A DNA stretch of 64,000 nt from CBFHWY01 sp965659675 (GTDB lineage: Bacteria; Bacteroidota; Bacteroidia; Flavobacteriales_G; Salibacteraceae), in NCBI GenBank assembly GCA_965659675.1, contig CBFHWY010000004.1, forward strand, positions 10,300 to 74,299, read 5' to 3'. Shown here one piece after another: positions 17,350 to 26,729 of the stretch. Within the stretch, counting starts at the first letter, position 1; every line of letters begins with the position of its first letter. Under the pieces are notes generated by a model. The model was not told the origin of the DNA. It did no database searches and saw only the letters and a program-made list of their open reading frames with translations. Both the position numbers and the translations under genes were made by a program.

Positions 17350-18085
17350 AATAGAACTGGAAGGAGGAAAGAAGATCAAGGTGGACTTAAATGAGGCCAT
17401 CGATATCAGTATTCCGCTCAAAGCTGCTGATGACCGGGTTAAGGCCTGGTATGTAGACCCGATCCGAATCGAAGCGGTTAGAGGAGAGGGTTTCATTGGT
17501 TCAGTAAAGGAAGGAGGCTCGGTGAACTTCAGAGACATTCACTTTAATCCACACGGACATGGCACACACACTGAATGTCTTGGACATATTACCCCTGAGG
17601 TATATTCAGTGAACGAGCACATTCGCGAATATTTTATGATGGCGCAGGTCTTAAGCATCGATCCAGAGCGCAGAGAAGAGGACCTGGTCATGACGAAAGA
17701 TCAAATCATCAGGCAGCTGGATCCCCAGGTCAATGCCCTCATCATTCGCAGTCTTCCAAATGACGAATCAAAACTTCATCGGGAATATTCGGGAAGCAAC
17801 CCCCCTTATATCGAACACGAAGCTCTTGAAGAACTTTGTAAACGCAATCTGGGCCACTTGCTTTTGGATATGCCCTCAGTAGATCGAGAAGATGACGGCG
17901 GTGAACTTAAGGCACATCATGCTTTTTGGAATACAGCTGGAAGTCCGCGCATGAATGCGAGCATTACAGAGATGGTCTATGTGCCCAATGAAGTTCAGGA
18001 TGGCATCTACTTCATGAATCTTCAATTTGCACCTTTTGAAAATGATGCTTCACCATCGAGACCTTTGCTTTTTCCCCTGAAATAA
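17333..18085 (+). CDS. Cyclase family hydrolase (KynB-like)
   Basis: 250 residues of the metal-dependent cyclase/arylformamidase family (PF04199). The metal-binding motif HGHGTHTECLGH lies near residue 70 and a second conserved block (LLLDMPSVDREDDGG, then HHAFW) near 180. Family members include kynurenine formamidase KynB; the exact substrate here is not certain. The gene overlaps the hemW 3' end by 17 bases. ATG at 17333 or 17339 is the likely start; the TTG at 17312 is less likely. Confidence 0.82.
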   Translation: MKMKAEIELEGGKKIKVDLNEAIDISIPLKAADDRVKAWYVDPIRIEAVRGEGFIGSVKEGGSVNFRDIHFNPHGHGTHTECLGHITPEVYSVNEHIREYFMMAQVLSIDPERREEDLVMTKDQIIRQLDPQVNALIIRSLPNDESKLHREYSGSNPPYIEHEALEELCKRNLGHLLLDMPSVDREDDGGELKAHHAFWNTAGSPRMNASITEMVYVPNEVQDGIYFMNLQFAPFENDASPSRPLLFPLK

Positions 18086-18129
18086 TCCCATTTTGGGTCT
18101 TAATTTCCCATTTTGGGAATATTCCCAAA
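18086..18129 (+). repeat. Direct repeat TCCCATTTTGGG x2 (operator-like)
   Basis: Two identical 12-mers, at 18086-18097 and 18106-18117, start exactly 20 bases apart. They are followed by a further half-site ATTCCCAAAT that makes the palindrome GGGAATATTCCC (18115-18126). Spacing by two helical turns upstream of the next gene (start 18191) suggests a protein-binding site, for example for a LytTR-type or dimeric repressor. The binder is unknown. Confidence 0.45.
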
Positions 18130-18190
18130 TATAACTATCTGATTATTAGTAGGTCGATTTAGTGGCACATTTATTCCACTGTGCGTGAAC

Positions 18191-18667
18191 ATGATTGATA
18201 GAAACCCTATTGTTTTTCTTTTCGGAATAATCAGTTTAGTAGGTTCCATCTTCAGTTTTTCCATTGTCCACAACCTTGGATACTCTCATCTTTTTGAGTT
18301 GAGAATGCTCAATGTGGTGTTCCTGTTGATTGGTATTGTTTCAGCGCTCAACTTCTCATTGCGTTCGAGAAGTGCTGATCGTTCATCTTATCGCAAGGCG
18401 CTCATGACGGGCATTCAGATCAGCATTTTTACCGCAAGTTTATTTGCAGCCTACTTGTATATGGCCTCAAATGTGGATGAAAGTCTGAATCAAATGATCG
18501 CGGAGCGCACAGGCGCTTTACTTGGCATGGGACCAATAGGTCTTTCTCTATCCACTTTTCTCGAAGCCTTATTTTCCGGGGTGATCATAACGATCGTCTA
18601 TCTCCAGTTTCAAAAGGGATCCTTCATTAGAAGAAAAGTGCTTCACTTACTTCGCTCAAGAGCCTGA
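18191..18667 (+). CDS. DUF4199-like four-span membrane protein
   Basis: 158 residues with four hydrophobic segments (near 6-28, 36-56, 75-96 and 122-140) and short charged loops, the size and layout of Bacteroidota DUF4199 proteins, whose function is unknown. The ATG at 18191 is preferred to a GTG at 18185. It is preceded by a 105-base intergenic region with striking direct repeats, so it may be specifically regulated. Its stop abuts the stop of the opposite-strand DAHP synthase gene with no gap. Confidence 0.6.
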   Translation: MIDRNPIVFLFGIISLVGSIFSFSIVHNLGYSHLFELRMLNVVFLLIGIVSALNFSLRSRSADRSSYRKALMTGIQISIFTASLFAAYLYMASNVDESLNQMIAERTGALLGMGPIGLSLSTFLEALFSGVIITIVYLQFQKGSFIRRKVLHLLRSRA

Positions 18668-19771
18668 TCACTTTCTCTCTAGATCAGCATTCATCACCTG
18701 AGTCTGTCGCTTGATCGACAAGTCGTGGATCAATTCCAATAAGTCTTTGATAAAACGCTCATCGAGTTGAAGGCTTTTGCCGAGTGAGCTTCTGGTTTCC
18801 AGAATCTCTTTCCAACGTTCCAGTTGAAATATCGTCACTTCGTTTTCCCTTTTATACTCTCCTATACGTTCAACGATCTCCATTCGAGAAACAAGTTTTT
18901 TGATGATCTCCGCATCAATCTCATCGATGATGTTTCTGAGCTCTTCAAGCTGGTTTTCGAACACGGGGTTAGCACTGGAAGCCTTCCGCATTGAAAGTCC
19001 CTTGAGTAATTTTTCCAATTTCTTTGGGCTTAGCTGTTGCTCAGCATCGCTCTTTGCTTGTGCAGGGTCGGGGTGCGATTCGATCATTAATCCTTCCATA
19101 TCCAGATCAATGGCCTTTTGTGATATGAAAGAGATCATATCCCTGTCTCCAGCAATATGACTCGGGTCACAAATAATGGCCAGATTCGAGCTCAAGCTTT
19201 TTAAGGCAATGGGGATCTCCCACATCGGAACATTTCTGAAAACAGAGTCCTCAAAACTTGAAAAGCCGCGGTGGATAGCCGCCAACTTTCTGATTCCCGC
19301 TTTGTTGATCCGTTCTAAAGCCCCCACCCAGAGTTGAAGATCTGGGTTAATGGGATTTTTTACAAATACAGGGACATCAACTCCTTGCAGAGCATCGGCA
19401 ATTTCCTGTACGCTAAATGGATTTGTTGAAGTTCTTGCTCCAACCCAGAGCATATCGATACCAGCCTCGAGGGCTGCTTCCACGTGTTGTGCTTTTGCCA
19501 CTTCCGTAATTACTGGTATTCCCAGTGCATTTCCCGCTTGCTTTAACCAGGGAAGTGCATTTTCTCCAAGACCCTCGAAGCTATCTGGCCGTGTGCGTGG
19601 TTTCCAAATACCCCCGCGCAATGCATCGATCTCATCAGATCCTTTCAGACTTTTAACCACCTGTTGCATTTGTTCTGGTGATTCAACAGAACAAGGGCCT
19701 GAAATGAGGTATCTCGGACCTTTTGGTTTTGCCCAGGACTGAAAATCTTCTAAGTCTAGTCTTAAATTCAT
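18668..19771 (-). CDS. Bifunctional DAHP synthase / chorismate mutase
   Basis: 367 residues. The N-terminal part (about 1-260) is a DAHP synthase of the KDO8P-synthase-like type (GPCSVESPEQMQ, GGIWKPRTRPDSFEG, ICDPSHIAGDRD), catalysing the first shikimate step. The C-terminal part (about 270-355) is an AroQ-type chorismate mutase (LEELRNIIDEIDAEIIKKL). This fusion is common in Bacteroidota and links entry into the pathway with the branch to phenylalanine and tyrosine, probably allowing feedback control through the mutase domain. Confidence 0.93.
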   Translation of the reverse strand: MNLRLDLEDFQSWAKPKGPRYLISGPCSVESPEQMQQVVKSLKGSDEIDALRGGIWKPRTRPDSFEGLGENALPWLKQAGNALGIPVITEVAKAQHVEAALEAGIDMLWVGARTSTNPFSVQEIADALQGVDVPVFVKNPINPDLQLWVGALERINKAGIRKLAAIHRGFSSFEDSVFRNVPMWEIPIALKSLSSNLAIICDPSHIAGDRDMISFISQKAIDLDMEGLMIESHPDPAQAKSDAEQQLSPKKLEKLLKGLSMRKASSANPVFENQLEELRNIIDEIDAEIIKKLVSRMEIVERIGEYKRENEVTIFQLERWKEILETRSSLGKSLQLDERFIKDLLELIHDLSIKRQTQVMNADLERK

Positions 19772-19806
19772 CTACTGCTTAAACATATAGATCCCTGCAA
19801 AGTTCC

Positions 19807-20823
19807 CTATTTCCAGCGAATGACAATTTTTCCTTTTGATTTTCTGCTTTCGAGTAAGGAATGAGCACTGCTGATCTCTTCTGCGCTGAAATCGCCTCCT
19901 ATTTGTGGTTTGAAAACGGCCTTTTCAAAGAGTTCATGAACCTCCTTTAGGATAGAAGAAACTGACTCGGGTTTGTGATCTCCTATGCGCAACATATTCA
20001 CTCCGATGATCGACTGAGATTTCATCATTAGCTTGATCGGGGTGAAAAAGCCGAAACCCAACACGAGTTTTAAAGTAGCCAAAAAACCACCTTTGGAACG
20101 GCTTGCAGCACCAAAGAGCACAGCTCGTCCGCCATAATTCAGCAGCTTCATCCCTTTACTAAAGGTTTTTCCGCCAACGGCGTCAAAGATGACATCCACC
20201 CGATTGTTGTCCCTCAAATTTCTGATCTCCTCGTCAAATTCCTGCTTGCGATAATTAATGGGGTGGTCTACGCCAAGTTCTTTTATATAATTCAGCTTTT
20301 CATCACTTCCCGCTGTGCCGTATATCTCACAGTTGAGGTGTTCGGCATACTGACAAAGTGCGGTTCCCACTCCTCCTGCAGCTGAGTGAATCAAAACCCT
20401 TTCATTAGCCATTAAATTAGCGCTTTTTGCACAGAAAAGCGCGGTGCAATATTGGGTTCCGAGTGCAGCAGCTATTCCTGCATCCAGATCATCAGAAATC
20501 TTATGCACAGCTCTTGCATCTGTGCAAGCGTACTCGGCGTAGGCGCCAAATCGTGTGAAGCCAACTACTCGATCTCCTATGTCAAAACCGGCAACCTCAT
20601 CTCCAATTTCTTCAATCCTTCCTACGGCCTCATAACCAATAATGGCGGGAAGTTCTGGGCAATCCGGATAAAGTCCTTTTCTCGCCAACACATCAGCATA
20701 ATTCAATCCAAAGGCTTCCACTTTAATGAGAACATCTCCACTTTCGACCTTGGGGGTCTCAACTTCTGCCATCTTAAAGGCATCTTCAGCGCTTCCGTGC
20801 TTTACTAACTGTATTGCTTTCAT
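19807..20823 (-). CDS. Zinc-type alcohol dehydrogenase-like / quinone oxidoreductase (MDR family)
   Basis: 338-residue medium-chain reductase. It has an N-terminal GroES-like domain (GYEAVGRIEEIGDEV) and a Rossmann domain with HSAAGGVGTALCQYA near residue 140, like NADPH:quinone reductase and VAT-1 homologues. Catalytic zinc ligands of classic alcohol dehydrogenases are not evident. The substrate is unknown. The ATG at 20823 is preferred over the GTG at 20832. Confidence 0.88.
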   Translation of the reverse strand: MKAIQLVKHGSAEDAFKMAEVETPKVESGDVLIKVEAFGLNYADVLARKGLYPDCPELPAIIGYEAVGRIEEIGDEVAGFDIGDRVVGFTRFGAYAEYACTDARAVHKISDDLDAGIAAALGTQYCTALFCAKSANLMANERVLIHSAAGGVGTALCQYAEHLNCEIYGTAGSDEKLNYIKELGVDHPINYRKQEFDEEIRNLRDNNRVDVIFDAVGGKTFSKGMKLLNYGGRAVLFGAASRSKGGFLATLKLVLGFGFFTPIKLMMKSQSIIGVNMLRIGDHKPESVSSILKEVHELFEKAVFKPQIGGDFSAEEISSAHSLLESRKSKGKIVIRWK

Positions 20824-20876
20824 TGAATTCACAATAATACGCTTTAAGCTATATTCGTAATGAAAATCAATATATC

Positions 20877-22376
20877 ATGAAAAGCCTTGGCCTATTCTTA
20901 ACTCTCCTTTTCTCTGTTCATTTTTCTTCAGCTCAGAACTATGTTTTGGACTTTGATGGTGACGATCATGTCCTGATCGACTCTAATTTCCAATTTGCCA
21001 ACTTAACGCAGCTCACCTACAGCATGTGGGTAAAATCTGATTGGCAGGGAGCGAATTATTTGGTTGACATTACCGATGACCCGGCAGGGTATGCAGACCC
21101 CAATGGAGGTTGGAGAACCTTTATCGGCCGATTCAATGGCAACTTCATTTTTTCTCAATACTTCAGAGGGGAAAACACAAGCAACGTACTTGATATTGAT
21201 GAAAAGGCAGGTGAATATGCTCATGTAGCCTGTGTGATCATAAGAACTGCTGTAAACGGCAACGATTTTAGCTACGACATGATCACCTATGTGAATGGTG
21301 TAGAGCAAGATCGTGATGAATGGGTTGTGAGAGCCAATAGTGCTGCAGATGCCTACCTCAGGCTTAACAGGGGCGGCAGAAAGGTGCTGGGCGCTCGCTT
21401 TAATTTGAGAAATAACAACTTCCTCACCGGGCAAATGGATGATTTTGCAGTGTATGATGTCGCACTATCTGCCTCTGAGATCAAAGACATCGCCTGTGCG
21501 GGTGTTACTCCATTGAACAATCGCACCATTCTTTTTTATGGCTTCAATGAAGGTTCGGGTTTTAGTTCGGTCGACAGCTCAGGAAATGCCTATAACGGGT
21601 TTAATGATCAACCCTTTTTCCAAAGAGCTACACTTCCTGATCTGAGCGCTGCCACTGTGAGTGCCGATTTTGCCTCAAATTCTTTCAATCAAAGCTATTT
21701 TGCTCGTTTTCAGAATCTCTCACAGAATGGTGATCTCAATATTTGGGACTTTGGTGACGGCACGATCGATACTAATAACAACAATGTTTTGTTTCACCGA
21801 TTCCCATCGAGTGACACCTTTCAGGTTTGCTTAGACGCATCCGCTGCTTGCGGAGGATCAGACCAGTACTGTTCCGAAGTGATTATCAACTGCCCTTTTC
21901 CTACCGCAAACTTTAATTATATCTACCAGGATCTGAGTTTTGCTGGGGAGGCAGATACAAGCAATGTGGACTCCGTTTTTTGGGATTTTGGTGATGGCAA
22001 CTTCAGCAACTCACCTACCACCCTTCACAGCTTCCGCTTTGACGGCAAGAAAACCATCTGCCTGTACGTTTACAATAACTGCGGGGTAGATACCATTTGC
22101 CAGACCTTTGATGCCGTATTCAGTTCATCTGATGAAAGGGAGACCAGCGATGAGTTGACGGCTAAGAGTCTTGGAAACAAAGAGCTTTTACTTAGCAATC
22201 TTTCCAATGAGGAGGACATGGAATACCGCCTGACAGATATGAATGGAAAGTTGATCAGAAGCGGACATCTACTCGGGGAAAAGAATTATCGCTTTAAGTT
22301 GAATACTAAAGGGATCTACCTCATTGAGCTGAGAACAGCAAGTCGCTTTCGAGCTGAGAAGGTGATGGTCTATTGA
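20877..22376 (+). CDS. LamG and PKD domain surface protein with T9SS sorting domain
   Basis: 499 residues: signal peptide (1-19), a laminin-G-like lectin/adhesin domain (about 22-200), two PKD-type repeats (near 265-330, IWDFGDGTIDTNN, and 350-415, FWDFGDGNFSNS), then a type IX sorting domain at the C-terminus (YRLTDMNGKLIRSG and KGIYLIELR). It is probably secreted through the type IX system and fixed at the cell surface, binding glycans or other proteins. Convergent with the glutaminyl cyclase gene, overlapping it by 7 bases. Confidence 0.87.
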   Translation: MKSLGLFLTLLFSVHFSSAQNYVLDFDGDDHVLIDSNFQFANLTQLTYSMWVKSDWQGANYLVDITDDPAGYADPNGGWRTFIGRFNGNFIFSQYFRGENTSNVLDIDEKAGEYAHVACVIIRTAVNGNDFSYDMITYVNGVEQDRDEWVVRANSAADAYLRLNRGGRKVLGARFNLRNNNFLTGQMDDFAVYDVALSASEIKDIACAGVTPLNNRTILFYGFNEGSGFSSVDSSGNAYNGFNDQPFFQRATLPDLSAATVSADFASNSFNQSYFARFQNLSQNGDLNIWDFGDGTIDTNNNNVLFHRFPSSDTFQVCLDASAACGGSDQYCSEVIINCPFPTANFNYIYQDLSFAGEADTSNVDSVFWDFGDGNFSNSPTTLHSFRFDGKKTICLYVYNNCGVDTICQTFDAVFSSSDERETSDELTAKSLGNKELLLSNLSNEEDMEYRLTDMNGKLIRSGHLLGEKNYRFKLNTKGIYLIELRTASRFRAEKVMVY

Positions 22377-23353
22377 CGATAGATCACTTCAAGTACGGTT
22401 TGCCCCACCGCCTGTAAGGTCTTGGTAGAGATCACATCCATGTCGTCGTCATGAGTATGATGAAATGCACCGAAGTCTTGTCTGTTAGGGTCATAGTGAA
22501 TGATATCCACCGAAGGTATTCCCGCGATCACATTGACAGGGTAATGGTCATCGGTTATTCCTCCTATGGCTTGAGAGTTGAAATAGGATCCGTACCCCAG
22601 CTTGTTACCAACTGACCAGATCATGTGCACATACTTTTCAGCATATTGCAGGGAATAATACTCCTTTGGAAAGATCGCATCCTCCGCTCCAACCATGTCC
22701 AACAAGATGCCGAACTCAGGCTCCTTATCTTCAAATCCACCCGCCTGTGCCCAATACTCCGAACCCAGGCACCAACCCTGATTTTCGCCAGTCATGCTTG
22801 CCTGTGGCTTTCCGTAGTCTTCTGCATCAAAAAACACCACGTCAATTCCAATATTTGGTTTTTGCTCTGCCTCATTGATCGTCCTCAAGATCTCCAGGAT
22901 CAAACCTACTCCGCTAGCACCGTCATTTGCCCCCAATATGGCTTCATTTCTCCTTTTCTTGCCTCTATCCGCAAAAGGTCTGGTGTCCCAATGCGCAAAG
23001 AGCATGATCCTTTTTCGCTTAGCAGTATCCTGCCTACCAATAATATTGAAAGCGCGCAGTTTGTCCCCATTAAAGGCTGTTAGCTCGGCTTCCTGAACCT
23101 GGGTTTGAAGACCAAGCTCCTGAAGTTTACTGACCAAATAATCCTTGCAGGCCACGTGTTCTTTTGTGTTGGGAACACGAGGGCCAAAATCTACTTGCTT
23201 TTGAATGTATCGATAAGCAGAATCCGCATTGAGCATAGGTGCTTTTGCCTCCCATTTCTCACTGGGCACTTTCTGGATCTGAGGAGTTTTTTTCTCTTCA
23301 CAGGACCACAGAAGCAATAAGCTCAGAAGAACACTTGCGCTATACTTTCTCAC
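22370..23353 (-). CDS. M28 family glutaminyl-peptide cyclotransferase lipoprotein
   Basis: 327 residues with a lipoprotein signal (LLLLWSCEEK). Metal and catalytic residues of the M28/glutaminyl cyclase fold are visible: FAHWDTRPFAD near residue 120, GANDGASG near 142, DAEDYG near 175, TDDHYPVN and HHTHDDDMDVI near the end. In Bacteroidota such enzymes convert N-terminal glutamine of exported proteins to pyroglutamate, which suits an organism with type II lipid-anchored and T9SS proteins. The 3' end overlaps the LamG gene; the 5' end overlaps tdh by 14 bases. Confidence 0.87.
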   Translation of the reverse strand: MRKYSASVLLSLLLLWSCEEKKTPQIQKVPSEKWEAKAPMLNADSAYRYIQKQVDFGPRVPNTKEHVACKDYLVSKLQELGLQTQVQEAELTAFNGDKLRAFNIIGRQDTAKRKRIMLFAHWDTRPFADRGKKRRNEAILGANDGASGVGLILEILRTINEAEQKPNIGIDVVFFDAEDYGKPQASMTGENQGWCLGSEYWAQAGGFEDKEPEFGILLDMVGAEDAIFPKEYYSLQYAEKYVHMIWSVGNKLGYGSYFNSQAIGGITDDHYPVNVIAGIPSVDIIHYDPNRQDFGAFHHTHDDDMDVISTKTLQAVGQTVLEVIYRQ

Positions 23354-24278
23354 GGATATGTTTTAACATGTCTTCTACCAGGCCCGGGAGGTCATATTTC
23401 TCTTTCCAATTCCAGTCTGCTCGCGCATGACGGTCATCGATGCTTTGCGGCCAACCCTCTGCGATCTGCTGACGATAATCTGGTTTATAATCTGTCTTGA
23501 AATCCGGAATATGCTTCTGGATCTCAGCGGTGATCTCCTCTGGGGTAAAAGACATCGCAGCTACATTATAACTTGTACGGATCTTGATTTGCTCCTCGGG
23601 AGCTTGCATGATCTCCAGTGTTGCCCTGATCGCATCTTCCATGTGCATCATAGGTAAACTCGTATCGTGATCTAGAAAACACTCGTAAGTCTTTCCCTGA
23701 AGTGCCGAATAGAAAATATCCACTGCGTAGTCTGTCGTTCCTCCCCCCGGTAAAGATTTCCAACCAATGAGTCCAGGGTAACGAATGCTCCTTACATCAA
23801 CACCAAACTTCTCATGGTAGTATGAGCACCATAATTCACCAGAAAGTTTTCCGATCCCATATACGGTTCCGGGCTCGATGATGGTCGACTGAGGTGTATG
23901 TTGTTTCGGTGTGGTTTCTCCAAATACGGCGATCGAGCTCGGCCAAAATATTTTTTTGATGTGACCTTCTTTAGCTAGTTTAAGGACATTAAACAGACCT
24001 TCCATGCTAAGCTTCCAGGCAAAGTCGATATGTTTCTCAGCCGTGGCAGACAAAAGGGCTGCGAGATTATAAACCTGAGTGATTCCTTCTTGCTTTACCA
24101 GCTTGAGCAAGGCCTCTTTGTCAAGGCAATCGAGCTTCTGATAGTTTCCCTCAAAATCATCGGGATCTTTTACGTCGGTGGCGAGTACATTTTGGTCTCC
24201 ATAAATATTGCAAAGCTCAAGGTAGAGCTCTCTGCCTACCTGGCCTAAGGCGCCTATGATCAATATCTTTTCATTCAT
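23340..24278 (-). CDS. tdh: L-threonine 3-dehydrogenase, short-chain (epimerase-like) type
   Basis: 312-residue extended short-chain dehydrogenase. The NAD-binding motif GALGQVG is at residues 9-15 and the YGIGK catalytic tyrosine/lysine near 140. The sequence resembles the UDP-galactose-epimerase-like threonine dehydrogenases known from Flavobacterium, which oxidise threonine to 2-amino-3-oxobutyrate. A TACATTTG box on the minus strand (24308-24301) lies 22 bases before the ATG. Divergent from hmgA, with palindromes between them. A general NAD-dependent epimerase remains an alternative. Confidence 0.82.
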   Translation of the reverse strand: MNEKILIIGALGQVGRELYLELCNIYGDQNVLATDVKDPDDFEGNYQKLDCLDKEALLKLVKQEGITQVYNLAALLSATAEKHIDFAWKLSMEGLFNVLKLAKEGHIKKIFWPSSIAVFGETTPKQHTPQSTIIEPGTVYGIGKLSGELWCSYYHEKFGVDVRSIRYPGLIGWKSLPGGGTTDYAVDIFYSALQGKTYECFLDHDTSLPMMHMEDAIRATLEIMQAPEEQIKIRTSYNVAAMSFTPEEITAEIQKHIPDFKTDYKPDYRQQIAEGWPQSIDDRHARADWNWKEKYDLPGLVEDMLKHIREKV

Positions 24279-24300
24279 CTAATACAGACTTGAAGCCCGA

Positions 24301-24383
24301 CAAATGTATCAAAAAAGCCTCCTGTCATTTCGCTAAAAATGACCTAAGTCATGGACTTGAAAAGCGCATAAAACCTACATTTG
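24301..24383. promoter_or_regulatory. Divergent tdh/hmgA control region with nested palindromes
   Basis: The minus-strand -7 box TACATTTG is at 24308-24301 (for tdh) and the plus-strand -7 box TACATTTG at 24376-24383 (for hmgA). Between them lies GTCATTT-N6-AAATGAC (24324-24343), which overlaps a second palindrome ATGAC-CTAA-GTCAT (24339-24352). The dyads are positioned where one dimeric regulator could act on both amino-acid-degradation operons. The regulator is not identified. Confidence 0.5.
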
Positions 24384-24398
24384 TCCAAAATCGCATCA

Positions 24399-25559
24399 AT
24401 GCCGTTTTATCAGAAACTTGGAAATATCCCACATAAACGACACACTGCCTTTCGAAAAGAAGATGGTTCTCTTTTTTATGAGGAACTCTTTGGAACGATA
24501 GGCTTCGATGGAATGTCATCGCTACTCTATCACCACCACCGCCCAACGATGGTAAAAGAGATCAAAGGACAAAAGGATCTCTCTCCGGAGATCGCTGTTG
24601 ATAAGAACATGAAGTCATTTCGATTTCGAGGTTTTGAGCTCCAGCCCGAAAAAGATTATCTCGAAAGTCGCAAGCCTGTATTGGTCAACTCAGATTGCCA
24701 CATAAGTCTGGCTGCACCAAAAGAATCAACAGCTTCTTATTTCTATAAAAATGCTGATGCTGACGAGATCCTCTTTATCCACAAGGGTAATGGTAAATTG
24801 CGCACCATGTTGGGGAACATTGAGTTCTCCTATGGCGATTATTTGATGATCCCAAGAGGAATGATCTATACGCTGGATTTTGAGTCTGAGGACAATCGAC
24901 TTTTCATTGTAGAGAGTTTCCATCCCGTGTACACTCCAAAGCGCTATAGAAACTACTTTGGCCAGCTTCTGGAGCACTCTCCATTTTGTGAAAGGGATAT
25001 TCGTCCACCTTCTGAGCTTGAAACGCACAACGAAAAAGGAGAGTTTCTGATCAAGATCAAAAAAGAGGGCATTCTATATGATTACCTATATGCCAGCCAT
25101 CCATTTGATGTAGAAGGCTGGGATGGTTACAATTACCCCTATGCTTTTTCGATTCACGACTTTGAGCCTATAACAGGGAGGATTCACCTACCTCCTCCAA
25201 TACATCAGACCTTTGAGACAGCTGCTTTTGTGGTATGCTCATTTGTTCCGAGATTATATGATTACCACCCAGAGTCGATTCCAGCTCCATATAACCACTC
25301 GAACATCGATTCAGATGAAGTTTTATATTATGTGGATGGTGATTTCATGAGCAGAAATGATATTGGACCCGGACATATTTCACTTCACCCTGCTGGAATA
25401 CCCCATGGTCCGCATCCAGGGGCAGCAGAACGCAGCATTGGAGAAAAAGAAACTGAGGAGTTGGCCGTGATGGTGGATACCTTCAAGCCCCTCAAACTAA
25501 CAAAACAAGCAATGGAACTAGCCGATGGTACATATTACCAAAGTTGGCTGGAAGATTAA
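24399..25559 (+). CDS. hmgA: Homogentisate 1,2-dioxygenase
   Basis: 386-residue iron-dependent ring-cleaving dioxygenase of tyrosine degradation, converting homogentisate to maleylacetoacetate. The sequence opens MPFYQKLGNIPHKRHT, as in other Bacteroidota HmgA. A first cupin region includes FIHKGNGKLRT, and the iron-site region near the end contains HPAGIPHGPHPGAAE. The ATG at 24399 is chosen; a TTG at 24381 overlaps the -7 box (24376-24383). The next enzyme of the same pathway, HPPD, follows 11 bases downstream. Confidence 0.94.
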   Translation: MPFYQKLGNIPHKRHTAFRKEDGSLFYEELFGTIGFDGMSSLLYHHHRPTMVKEIKGQKDLSPEIAVDKNMKSFRFRGFELQPEKDYLESRKPVLVNSDCHISLAAPKESTASYFYKNADADEILFIHKGNGKLRTMLGNIEFSYGDYLMIPRGMIYTLDFESEDNRLFIVESFHPVYTPKRYRNYFGQLLEHSPFCERDIRPPSELETHNEKGEFLIKIKKEGILYDYLYASHPFDVEGWDGYNYPYAFSIHDFEPITGRIHLPPPIHQTFETAAFVVCSFVPRLYDYHPESIPAPYNHSNIDSDEVLYYVDGDFMSRNDIGPGHISLHPAGIPHGPHPGAAERSIGEKETEELAVMVDTFKPLKLTKQAMELADGTYYQSWLED

Positions 25560-25570
25560 AACGAAGAACT

Positions 25571-26716
25571 ATGGCAACGAATCTCGAAAATGTAAATTAC
25601 GGCACAGAAAAGATCTTTGAAGACGCTGAAGACTTTCTTCCATTAAATGGAACCGACTACGTTGAGCTTTATGTAGGAAACGCAAAACAGTCGGCGCTTT
25701 TCTACAAGACCGCATTTGGCTTTCAATCGCATGCATACGCTGGTCTCGAAACAGGAATGAAAGACAGGGTCTCTTATGTTTTAAAGCAAGACAAGATCCG
25801 CCTTGTTCTAACCACTCCTATGCAAAAAGGAGGCTACATCAACGAGCATCTGAACGATCATGGAGATGGAGTAAGGGTTGTGGCGCTTTGGGTTGATGAT
25901 GCAACCAAAGCCTGGGAAGAAACCACATCAAGAGGAGCTAAATCTTACATGGAGCCAACCAAAGAAGAAGATGAAAATGGCCATGTTGTACGATCAGGAA
26001 TTCATACTTATGGAGACACCGTTCACATCTTCGTAGAGAGAAAGGCCTACAATGGAGTCTTCCTTCCGGGTTTCAGAAAGTGGGAAAGCCACTATAACCC
26101 CGAGCCTGTTGGCTTAAAGTTCATTGACCACATGGTTGGTAATGTTGGTTGGAATGAAATGGACACCTGGTCTAACTTCTACAATAAGGTGATGGGATTC
26201 ACTCAGTTGGTGTCTTTTGATGACAAGGATATCAGTACGGAGTACACCGCTTTGATGTCGAAAGTAATGACCAATGGAAACGGCAGGATCAAATTCCCGA
26301 TCAATGAACCAGCTGAAGGGATCAAAAAATCTCAGGTAGAGGAATATCTTGATTTTTACAATGGCCCAGGTGTTCAGCATATGGCTGTTGCCACAGATAA
26401 TATAATAGAAACGGTCCAAAAGTTACGCGACAGAGGGGTAGAGTTCCTCTATGTGCCTGAAAACTATTACGACGGCATACTGGATCGCGTAGGGGAGATC
26501 GATGAGGATCTTGCACCTCTTAAAGAACTCGGAATTCTCATCGACAGAGATGACGAAGGTTATCTTCTCCAGATCTTCACTAAACCGGTTTCTGATCGAC
26601 CCACCTTATTTTTTGAGATCATTCAGAGAAAGGGTGCAAGATCATTTGGAAAAGGAAACTTCAAAGCACTGTTTGAGGCGATCGAAAGAGAGCAGGAGAA
26701 CAGAGGAACACTTTAA
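25571..26716 (+). CDS. hppD: 4-hydroxyphenylpyruvate dioxygenase
   Basis: 381 residues with two vicinal-oxygen-chelate domains. The C-terminal domain carries the iron ligands: His in FIDHMVGNV, His in GVQHMAVAT and Glu in LFFEIIQRKG. It converts 4-hydroxyphenylpyruvate to homogentisate, the substrate of the gene just upstream. The ATG at 25571 is the start; an upstream opening at 25544 lies inside hmgA. Cotranscribed with hmgA and probably with the M17 aminopeptidase gene 13 bases on. Confidence 0.95.
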   Translation: MATNLENVNYGTEKIFEDAEDFLPLNGTDYVELYVGNAKQSALFYKTAFGFQSHAYAGLETGMKDRVSYVLKQDKIRLVLTTPMQKGGYINEHLNDHGDGVRVVALWVDDATKAWEETTSRGAKSYMEPTKEEDENGHVVRSGIHTYGDTVHIFVERKAYNGVFLPGFRKWESHYNPEPVGLKFIDHMVGNVGWNEMDTWSNFYNKVMGFTQLVSFDDKDISTEYTALMSKVMTNGNGRIKFPINEPAEGIKKSQVEEYLDFYNGPGVQHMAVATDNIIETVQKLRDRGVEFLYVPENYYDGILDRVGEIDEDLAPLKELGILIDRDDEGYLLQIFTKPVSDRPTLFFEIIQRKGARSFGKGNFKALFEAIEREQENRGTL

Positions 26717-26729
26717 CGCTTAAAGACAT

